Assembly (NCBI GenBank): GCA_963974675.1
Contig: CAXBDQ010000013.1
Span: 15,607-79,606 of the forward strand
Direction of reading: 5' to 3'
Length of the DNA: 64,000 bases
Source of the DNA: Porticoccus sp963974675
Lineage (GTDB): Bacteria > Pseudomonadota > Gammaproteobacteria > Pseudomonadales > Porticoccaceae
This document shows, piece by piece, positions 1 to 7,057 of the stretch (its first letter is position 1; every line of letters starts with the position of its first letter). Under the pieces are notes generated by a model, which had not been told where the DNA came from, did not search any database, and saw only the letters and a program-made list of their open reading frames with translations. A program made the position numbers and the translations under genes.

Positions 1-781
1 GGCGGCCATTAGGATAGGCAAAATAACGAACCTCACTACCCAGTATCGATTCAAGATACTGTTTCGAGCCCATCACTTCTTGCCGTACCAGATCAAGATC
101 CAATGTTGATAGAATGGGGTGGCTTTTAGTATGTGCACCAATAGCAACACCATTTTTTTTCAACGACCTTACTTGGTCATCCGTCATCATTATATTGGTT
201 GGCAATGAATCAACCATGGACTCAATTGAGGTAGCGGCTTCAGCCCTTTTCTCCGGAGGCCAATGTTTTATCTCACGAATGATAACACCCGCCGCCTTAC
301 GCTTTTCTTCTACAGTCCTAATCGGATAGCAACCCAAGCCCAAGCCCGACAACCTCAGGTCCAACTCTTCTCCTTCAGCGATTCTCAATGCCTCTATCAC
401 TGAATCATTCCACATCCGCCCACCATTTAAAAAATTAGTCGACACGAAAACAGTTGCCGGTATACCAAGCCTTGTCAAAATGGGCATGGCTAGCTCTTCA
501 TTGTTTGCATAACCGTCATCAAAGGTCACACAAACTGCTCTCTCTGGTAATTCACCATATTCCAATGCAGTCAGGGCATCAGATAACGATATCGGGTTAA
601 AGTATTTAGCCAGCAATTCCATTTGCCACTCAAAATCAGAGACAGTAGGTTCCCTCGGTCTCATATAATCAAATTCAGGGAGTACCTGATGGTAGGTCAA
701 AATAGACACATACTGCTTTTTTCTGGTTTGTAGCAGAAGGGGCAATATCGTTGCAACGGAGCCATGCAACAGATTTTTCAT
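1..781 (-). CDS. Polysaccharide deacetylase family protein (NodB domain), 3' end cut by window edge
   Basis: The minus-strand frame is open from an ATG at 781 to the left edge, so about 260 N-terminal residues are visible and the C-terminus is missing. The NodB fold is clear: TFDDGYANN supplies the catalytic and metal-binding aspartates, AHTKSHP the two metal-binding histidines, and FAYPNG the later conserved motif. Such enzymes remove N- or O-acetyl groups from polysaccharides. The start has a lysine and then a weak hydrophobic stretch, without a clear signal peptide. It is divergent from the flippase at 1027 and lies at the edge of the EPS region, so an EPS-modifying role is inferred. It differs from the second deacetylase at 22588-23472, which is of the XrtA-associated type. 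Confidence 0.88.
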   Translation of the reverse strand, partial: MKNLLHGSVATILPLLLQTRKKQYVSILTYHQVLPEFDYMRPREPTVSDFEWQMELLAKYFNPISLSDALTALEYGELPERAVCVTFDDGYANNEELAMPILTRLGIPATVFVSTNFLNGGRMWNDSVIEALRIAEGEELDLRLSGLGLGCYPIRTVEEKRKAAGVIIREIKHWPPEKRAEAATSIESMVDSLPTNIMMTDDQVRSLKKNGVAIGAHTKSHPILSTLDLDLVRQEVMGSKQYLESILGSEVRYFAYPNGR

Positions 782-1026
782 TATGCCCTACCCCTAAATT
801 TATGTTGGTGTAATTTTGCCAGCCAACCAAGCTTGACTCAACTGTCGGTTTTTTTTACGCAAAAACCGTCCATAGAAACACAATAGATGCACTAAACTGA
901 TACCAAGCCATATAAACTTAACTTCAGCCCCGCTTAAAAAATGGCTAAAACGAGGGCCGCACATAGAAAGCAGATAAGTTAAACTCCCCACACAATGAGA
1001 GAGCTTCGGAAAGGAACAACCCAAAA

Positions 1027-2478
1027 ATGACGATGACCACTCGCTCCGCTATCGTATATAGCGCCACAGGGCGTTATTTAACGCTAGTACTTCAATTTAT
1101 TTCAACCATGATACTGGCTAGGCTCCTAACGCCAGAAGACATTGGCATTTACAGTGCCGGTTTTTCTATCGTTGCTCTTGCCCACCTTTTTCGCGATTTT
1201 GGACTGAACCAATACATTATTCAGGAAAAAAATCTCAATGAAGCTAAACTCCGCACAACCTTTACACTCAGCCTCATCATAGCGTGGTCCCTTGGAACAC
1301 TACTGTTTTTCATGTCGGGACTTGCAGCTGATTTTTTTCACGAAGAGGGTGTTAATAAACTATTACAGTTATTGTCCATTAATTTCTTCTTAATCCCTTT
1401 CGGCTCTGTCACATTAGCACTTCTCAGGAAAAATCTACGCTTCCATATAACATCATGTATTGCGTTTATCGCAACGCTTCTTGGGATTTTAGTAGCCGTA
1501 TGGGCTGCATATGATGGGGCTCATTACCTTTGTCTTGCCTATGGAGCCATTACAGAAACATCATGCATTGTTTTTCTCTCATGCTTCTTTCGCCCCAAAG
1601 GAATGAAAATCAGCCCAAGCCTTCATGGTGCTAGAAATATTTTTCGATTTGGCTCAATAGTCGGGCTGGGTAACATTATTACCCAGTTTGCTACCAGTGC
1701 TACTGATGCCTTAATCGCGCGCTTACTTGGACTATCAGCACTTGGGTTTTTCTCCCGTGCTTTTAGCACATTCTCGTTATTCGACAATATTTTTGTCAGC
1801 AGTATCCGCCCGACAATTCTTCCTCTTTTTTCTAGGGATAATAACGACTTAACAAAATTAACCGATGGCTACCTAAAAGCGATTGCCTATTCATTTGTTT
1901 TTGCTTGGCCTTTTTTCACTTTCCTCTTTCTCTATACAGAAGAGGTCATCCAGGTACTGTATGGCACCCAATGGGATGCAGCAATTCCCCTGGTAAAAAT
2001 TCTCTGTACAGCTGGTATTTTCCTGCCACCTATATTGTTTGCTGACAACCTTTTTATCGCATACGGCCGCCCCGACATCACCTTAAAAATTCGAATAATT
2101 GCAAACTTAGCAAAACTGGCTATGGTTACTATTGCCAGCTTTTTTGGGCTAGAAGCCGTGTGTCTTGCCTTGGTTGGTTTTTTTGTCATTAAATTTTTCA
2201 TCTCTTTAATCTATACCAAACAAATACTATCAATAGATATAACGAAACTGTTTGCTTTGGCCAGACAAGCCCTGATACCACTACTTTTTACAATCACCCC
2301 CACTATCATTGCAAATATAGCCATACAAGGTTTTACCACGGACCTGTTGTTTCGCTTCATTTTACTTATGCTCACCGCTTTCATCGGATGGCTTGCTGGC
2401 CTAGCGATATCAAAACACCCCTTTTTCTTAGAAATAAAATTACTCTATAGCCGACTGTCACCCTCAAAAACAACGTAA
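1027..2478 (+). CDS. Oligosaccharide flippase (Wzx/MOP superfamily)
   Basis: This 483-residue protein is hydrophobic along its whole length with about 12-14 predicted membrane helices. The N-terminal pattern (RYLTLVLQFISTMILARLL, then TPEDIG) is typical of polysaccharide-synthesis flippases of the MOP superfamily. The expected role is moving undecaprenyl-linked repeat units across the inner membrane. An AAGGAA ribosome-binding site lies about 10 bases upstream of the ATG. It begins a plus-strand run that continues with a sulfotransferase, an ATP-grasp/phosphatase fusion and a hydrolase. It is the only flippase I see in the window, so it probably serves the polysaccharide made by the large minus-strand operon. 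Substrate specificity cannot be read from sequence. Confidence 0.88.
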   Translation: MTMTTRSAIVYSATGRYLTLVLQFISTMILARLLTPEDIGIYSAGFSIVALAHLFRDFGLNQYIIQEKNLNEAKLRTTFTLSLIIAWSLGTLLFFMSGLAADFFHEEGVNKLLQLLSINFFLIPFGSVTLALLRKNLRFHITSCIAFIATLLGILVAVWAAYDGAHYLCLAYGAITETSCIVFLSCFFRPKGMKISPSLHGARNIFRFGSIVGLGNIITQFATSATDALIARLLGLSALGFFSRAFSTFSLFDNIFVSSIRPTILPLFSRDNNDLTKLTDGYLKAIAYSFVFAWPFFTFLFLYTEEVIQVLYGTQWDAAIPLVKILCTAGIFLPPILFADNLFIAYGRPDITLKIRIIANLAKLAMVTIASFFGLEAVCLALVGFFVIKFFISLIYTKQILSIDITKLFALARQALIPLLFTITPTIIANIAIQGFTTDLLFRFILLMLTAFIGWLAGLAISKHPFFLEIKLLYSRLSPSKTT

Positions 2479-2488
2479 TACCTATATA

Positions 2489-2504
2489 CTTTCAAGCTTG
2501 AAAG
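2489..2504. repeat. Perfect 16-bp palindrome downstream of the flippase gene
   Basis: CTTTCAAGCTTGAAAG is fully self-complementary and lies 11 bases after the flippase stop codon, in the 146-bp gap before the sulfotransferase gene. It has no loop and no following T-run, so it is not a typical intrinsic terminator. It could be a regulator-binding site for the downstream three-gene unit; that is a guess. Confidence 0.4.
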
Positions 2505-2624
2505 GTAACACCAAGGGCCGTACGTTATCGAACGCTCATCTGTTATCATCACTGACAATTTGTAGGTCTAAGATCATCGTCCTTGTAAGGCATTCGAGAA
2601 TGATCAAGGCTTAGGAAACATCCT

Positions 2625-3533
2625 ATGGAAAACAAGATTCAAAGGTCATTGGGTATGTTTAATATGCTTGGCAAGCTACTTTATAACAAGCAAGCTGCCA
2701 CCGTGGTGAACCGCTATTACGATCTAAAACTACGAAAACTGAAAAGTTTGATTTTTGTTGCAACGACCGGTCGAAGTGGCACGCTCACCTTGGTTGATAT
2801 ATTTAATCAACTAGAGAACTGTGTTGCGTTACATGAGCCCTACCCCGCCATGCATGACAATATTCTTCATGCTGCAGTCTATGGCAACGAAAGCGCTGTC
2901 GAAGAATTTTATAAAATCAGAAAATCTGTCAACATCCGTCGAGAGGCTATCGGAAAAGAGTACTACTTAGAAGCTAACCACTTGTTTATAAAAACATTTA
3001 TAGAATATGCCGTAGAAGATTTTGGTGACAAGATCAAAGTCCTTCACTTAGTAAGAAATCCTACCAATGTGGCAAATTCTATTTACGCACTCCAAGATCA
3101 ACCCGGCACTATTGAAGGCAATCGGTGGTGGCTGGATTACCGTGCACCTACAAACCTTATTTCTATCGCTGACGCACTAGATAACGATTTAGAGTTTAAG
3201 CATCCTTATTACAAAGCACTGTGGTATTGGTTCGAAACTGAAAGCCGTGTAGCTGCATGGCAAAAAAAATTACCAAATATACCCTTCATTTTCTTTAAAA
3301 CAGAAAGTTTCAACGATACAGCCAAATTGGCCACTCTGTTTAAACAACTAGACATACCCGTTCCAGACAATTTTGTTAAAAATGTTGTCAACCTAAGAAG
3401 CCATGCTAGATCTCATCAAAAAAAGGTTCCTCCCTTACCTGATGAGCAAACTCAAAAAATGCTACATAACTTCATCAGCTTTCTTAAAGATAACCAGATA
3501 TCAATTCCAGAAAGCTCTGGAGAGTATCTATGA
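2625..3533 (+). CDS. Sulfotransferase family protein (P-loop, PAPS-dependent type)
   Basis: The 302-residue protein has a 5'-phosphosulfate-binding P-loop near residues 46-53 (ATTGRSGT). A later HLVRNP...NS segment fits the 3'-phosphate-binding motif of sulfotransferases. This family moves sulfate from PAPS to hydroxyl or amino groups, here probably on a polysaccharide. No signal peptide is seen, so it should act in the cytoplasm on lipid-linked or nucleotide-linked sugars. An AGGAA ribosome-binding site precedes the ATG. The stop overlaps the start of the next gene by 4 bases (ATGA), indicating translational coupling. The acceptor is unknown, and kinases or nucleotide-binding proteins with a similar P-loop cannot be fully excluded. 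Confidence 0.78.
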   Translation: MENKIQRSLGMFNMLGKLLYNKQAATVVNRYYDLKLRKLKSLIFVATTGRSGTLTLVDIFNQLENCVALHEPYPAMHDNILHAAVYGNESAVEEFYKIRKSVNIRREAIGKEYYLEANHLFIKTFIEYAVEDFGDKIKVLHLVRNPTNVANSIYALQDQPGTIEGNRWWLDYRAPTNLISIADALDNDLEFKHPYYKALWYWFETESRVAAWQKKLPNIPFIFFKTESFNDTAKLATLFKQLDIPVPDNFVKNVVNLRSHARSHQKKVPPLPDEQTQKMLHNFISFLKDNQISIPESSGEYL

Positions 3534-5272
3534 GTGATCCCTCACACCAAGAGAAAAATGTACTGGTGCTGGACGGAGACACTCTACCTGCGCTTGCCAT
3601 CATTCGCTCCCTTGGGCGAAAAAAAATCAATGTAACAGCCTCATCCCACCAACACGATCCAATTAGTCGATATTCTAAATACACAGCAACAGTACTGTTA
3701 TACCCCCACCCTCTGGAGGAAACAGAGGCTTTTCTCAGCTGGCTTAGATACCAGCTAGAAAGCAATAAATATCAACTTATCATTCCTGCGACAGAGCGCA
3801 CACTTGTACCCATTGCTCGCCAGTTTCATAACAGTGAATACGCTCATAAAATCACAATGCCAGATCTGGATGCCCTTGAGCGAGTGTTAGATAAATCAAA
3901 AACAACACTACTGGCAAATCAATCCCATGTCCCTCTCCCCAAATCATGGGACATTACCAAAATTTCTGACCTTGATTCTCACCGAAAAGAATTCACCTAC
4001 CCTATAGTGATCAAACCTGGGCGTTCTATCTCAGATAACCCGGAACGAACAAGTCTCACGGTCTGCTACGCACATACACAAGAGCAATTACTTAAAATCT
4101 GCACACAACTACTGCAACACACTCACCTAGTACTCCAAAGTTATTTTACCGGTACCGGTATAGGGATTGAGATAATTGCAGACCATGGGGAAATTCTATA
4201 TTCCTTCCAACATCAGCGTTTGCATGAAATGCCACTATCAGGTGGAGGAAGCAGTTATAGGAAAAGCGTTGATATTGATCCCATATTACTGGAAGCCAGT
4301 GAAAAGCTGATCAAGGCTCTAAACTGGCATGGTGTCGCTATGGTCGAGTTCAAAAAGAACTTATCTTCCGGAGACTTTATTCTCATTGAGATCAATGGTC
4401 GTTTTTGGGGATCCCTTCCCCTAGCCACTGCTGCTGGAGCAGACTTCCCCTATATGCTCTACCAACTCTACACAGACGGAAATGTAGACTATAAGACCCC
4501 TTATCGCCGTAATATTACTTGCCGAAAACTCTCCAGTGATCTTCGATGGTTAGAAGCTGTAGCAAGAAAAGATGCAGACACAAAGTTAATAAAAATCCCC
4601 AGCCTTGGTAGCGCACTTAAAGATCTGCTACATATATTCTCCTCCAGACATTTTTTTGATGTTCAATCATTTTCAGACCTGAAACCTGGCCTGATAGATA
4701 TCAAGCTAATAATCTGCTCATACACCAACCGATTTTTTTCTTTATTCAAGGGAAATTTATCCAGAAATGTTTTCATCAAGCATAGCCATTGCTCAAAGAT
4801 TTTACCTCGATTAAAGACCTCCAAAAATATACTCTTCCTTTGTTATGGCAATATAAACCGTAGTGCACTTGCCCATGTAATGGCGGAACATATTGAAAGA
4901 AAAGATATACGCCACCAGTTTAAATCTGCAGGCTTTCACCCCCAAGGAGGCAGACCTTCTGATCCCAGAATGGTAAAAATTGCAGAAAACAAAGGCCTCG
5001 ATATGAAAGATATCCGCTCTACCGTCATCTCTGAAGAGATTATCAACTGGGCCGACATGATTTTCGTCATGGAGGCAGAACATTTGAGCAAATTATCAGA
5101 CATATCTGAATCAGCAGCAGGAAAAACATTTCTCCTTGGAGGGCTAACCACCCAAGGAAAAGCCTTTGAAATTTCAGACCCATACAACAAGCCTCTACCT
5201 GTTTATGAATCTGTATACGCCGAAATAAATACCTGTATAGAAAACTTATACACGTTGTCGATTAAAAAATAA
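3530..5272 (+). CDS. Fusion of ATP-grasp ligase domain and low-molecular-weight protein tyrosine phosphatase
   Basis: Residues 1 to about 400 form a carbamoyl-phosphate-synthase-like ATP-grasp unit. It has an N-terminal pre-grasp fold (VLVLDGDTLPALAIIRSLG), a lysine/glycine ATP-binding segment (YPIVIKPGRS) and a metal-binding EINGRFWGS motif. Residues from about 430 to 580 form a complete LMW-PTPase: the CX5RS loop is Cys438 to Ser445 (CYGNINRS), and the general-acid motif is Asp550-Pro551. ATP-grasp enzymes join a carboxylate to an amine or other nucleophile. LMW-PTPases such as Wzb dephosphorylate EPS tyrosine kinases. The combination in one chain is unusual. There is no internal stop and no separate Wzb-like gene in the window, so this domain may be the partner of the tyrosine kinase at 26122-27090. 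The ATP-grasp substrate is unknown. Confidence 0.85.
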   Translation: MSDPSHQEKNVLVLDGDTLPALAIIRSLGRKKINVTASSHQHDPISRYSKYTATVLLYPHPLEETEAFLSWLRYQLESNKYQLIIPATERTLVPIARQFHNSEYAHKITMPDLDALERVLDKSKTTLLANQSHVPLPKSWDITKISDLDSHRKEFTYPIVIKPGRSISDNPERTSLTVCYAHTQEQLLKICTQLLQHTHLVLQSYFTGTGIGIEIIADHGEILYSFQHQRLHEMPLSGGGSSYRKSVDIDPILLEASEKLIKALNWHGVAMVEFKKNLSSGDFILIEINGRFWGSLPLATAAGADFPYMLYQLYTDGNVDYKTPYRRNITCRKLSSDLRWLEAVARKDADTKLIKIPSLGSALKDLLHIFSSRHFFDVQSFSDLKPGLIDIKLIICSYTNRFFSLFKGNLSRNVFIKHSHCSKILPRLKTSKNILFLCYGNINRSALAHVMAEHIERKDIRHQFKSAGFHPQGGRPSDPRMVKIAENKGLDMKDIRSTVISEEIINWADMIFVMEAEHLSKLSDISESAAGKTFLLGGLTTQGKAFEISDPYNKPLPVYESVYAEINTCIENLYTLSIKK

Positions 5273-5283
5273 CTGAGAATTGA

Positions 5284-6219
5284 GTGTCACTGATGATTTG
5301 GCTCAAAGAGTACGCCCCGTGGGTGTTAGGCATTCTAGCTATACTCTCACTAATTTTTATTGTTTATCTAAAATTTTTTTCTAGTAAACCCATCGTCAAA
5401 CACTACATCTACAAAGCTACGCCACAGGGAAAATTACAACTACAAGTACATTTCCCACGCAATTGGACAAAAAATGATCGTCGTCCGGCTATTCTTTTCT
5501 TTTTTGGTGGAGGCTGGGTCAGTGGAGAATTAAATCAATTCCTGTGGCTATCAAATTATCTAGCCAAGCGAGGAATGGTTGCGATAAGAGCTAACTATCG
5601 CGTTGACAGTCGTCATCACACAACACCAAACACAGCGGTTGAAGATGGTATTGATGCATTGAAGTGGCTAAATCATCATGGAGATGAACTGGGCATAAAC
5701 CCGCAAAAAATTGTCTCCTCAGGCAACTCAGCTGGAGGCCATATTGCTGCTTGCCTTTCACTCTGTAATCTTCAACCACCCCACGAATTAACAGCAAATA
5801 TACGACCTAGTTTACTCGCGCTATTTAACCCAGTTTTAGATTTAACCAATGCCAGCCCAGAGCTTGAATTTAGCCGACGGGAGTTAGAACTCATTAAAAT
5901 GATGCCGAACCATGTGGTTAACACTATCTCTCCCAATCAACATATAGATAGCCATCTACCATCATCTTTACTCATTTTTGGCGACAAAGACCCTCTACGA
6001 CAACAAGGAGATGAGTTTAGAAGGAAGGCACTTGAATATGGCGTGATGGTAAAAACAGTTATTGCAGCAGACCAAAAACATGGGTTTTTTAATAAGGAAC
6101 CTTGGCGCAGTGCCACAACCTTAGCCTTGGACAATTTCTTAATAGAGACGGGGCACTTGTCTGGCGATCCCCTACCACCCGAAGAATCGATCAGTAATGC
6201 AGAGTTATCAATTTTTTAA
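5284..6219 (+). CDS. Membrane-anchored alpha/beta hydrolase (esterase/lipase-like)
   Basis: The 311-residue protein begins with one membrane helix (about residues 12-30), followed by an HSL/acetyl-esterase-like hydrolase domain. The oxyanion region reads FFGGGW, a variant of HGGG. The nucleophile elbow is GNSAGG with Ser149, and Asp236 (or Asp234) and His266 complete the triad. The likely role is removing or transferring acyl groups at the inner membrane, possibly trimming acetyl groups on the polysaccharide. The GTG at 5284 lies 11 bases after the preceding stop. An in-frame ATG at 5293 is an equally possible start and would shorten the protein by three residues. It is last in the 1027-6219 set and converges with the minus-strand gene at 6255. 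Confidence 0.82.
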   Translation: MSLMIWLKEYAPWVLGILAILSLIFIVYLKFFSSKPIVKHYIYKATPQGKLQLQVHFPRNWTKNDRRPAILFFFGGGWVSGELNQFLWLSNYLAKRGMVAIRANYRVDSRHHTTPNTAVEDGIDALKWLNHHGDELGINPQKIVSSGNSAGGHIAACLSLCNLQPPHELTANIRPSLLALFNPVLDLTNASPELEFSRRELELIKMMPNHVVNTISPNQHIDSHLPSSLLIFGDKDPLRQQGDEFRRKALEYGVMVKTVIAADQKHGFFNKEPWRSATTLALDNFLIETGHLSGDPLPPEESISNAELSIF

Positions 6220-6254
6220 AAGAATTCACCCCCAACGCCCAACATTACAAACTC

Positions 6255-7007
6255 TTATGACAATACTTGATAACCAAAGTGAGCCATTAGGTCCTTATCC
6301 ACACGATCATTAATCATCGTAATGGCTTGGTCAGAGAGCTTCTCTCGCCACCTCTCATTTAGATAATAATCACGATAATAATTACTATCTTTGCTTTTAT
6401 CTTTGGTTGATCGTTCAAAGTTTATAAACTTATCGCTCTTTTTCCCTACTGAAAATCTAGCGCTTACCTTATCCACAATAGCCTCAGGATTTTCAAATAT
6501 CTGCTCGGTTGTGATATTCATGGCGTTCAATTCTAACAATTGTTGATAAGAGCGATTTTTCAGATTCCACAGTTCAACGGGATTTTGTAGCCATTTTTTA
6601 GTATTGTCTCGCCCTACAGTTTTCCACGGCAAACCCAGAAATGTTTCTAAGTCTGGCTGTTTCGAATAATACTGGTGATAAGGTCGTCTATGTAGCGAGA
6701 GTAACCAGGAATATGGATTTTTAGTAATTGTCAGAAAGGCTGGTTGATTTTTTTGTACCACGCTATACCGACGTAGTTTATCAACTGATTTCACGCAAGT
6801 ATGCTTCCAACCAAGATTTTGACCACAAGTGAAATAAAAATAAGCATCTCTTAACCACTCTTCACCCGGAAGAATATTTTGCATCTGAAGTAGACGGTAA
6901 GGTACCACGCCCTCAATTTCTTCTATATCCAGGTTCAACCGAATTAATTCACTCATGTAATTAGTATTGGTGTTTCTTTCACCATATATTTTTATTAGTT
7001 TACTCAT
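6255..7007 (-). CDS. Sulfotransferase-like protein of the GERN-x-TNY type
   Basis: The 250-residue protein starts with an IYGERNTNTNYM motif near residues 8-19, the modified P-loop of a sulfotransferase-like family found in polysaccharide loci. ITKNPYSWLLS around residues 112-122 corresponds to the 3'-phosphate-binding region (R/KNP...S). A C-terminal FERSTKD...YY...ERW pattern is also characteristic. It has no signal peptide. It is the last gene of the minus-strand operon, 50 bases below the diheme protein. It is unrelated in detail to the sulfotransferase at 2625-3533, so the locus has two different candidates for sulfation. Activity is inferred from family resemblance only. Confidence 0.7.
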   Translation of the reverse strand: MSKLIKIYGERNTNTNYMSELIRLNLDIEEIEGVVPYRLLQMQNILPGEEWLRDAYFYFTCGQNLGWKHTCVKSVDKLRRYSVVQKNQPAFLTITKNPYSWLLSLHRRPYHQYYSKQPDLETFLGLPWKTVGRDNTKKWLQNPVELWNLKNRSYQQLLELNAMNITTEQIFENPEAIVDKVSARFSVGKKSDKFINFERSTKDKSKDSNYYRDYYLNERWREKLSDQAITMINDRVDKDLMAHFGYQVLS

Positions 7008-7057
7008 GTATTTCTCAAACTAATGATTTATTAACAACTAAGGGAAGATACATTTAG

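Noticed and set aside
800..1024. Minus-strand 74-codon frame with a TTG start in the gap between the deacetylase and the flippase
   Set aside because: It has no recognisable ribosome-binding site or family resemblance, and it would cover the whole divergent promoter region. The membrane-like stretch is consistent with chance in AT-rich DNA.
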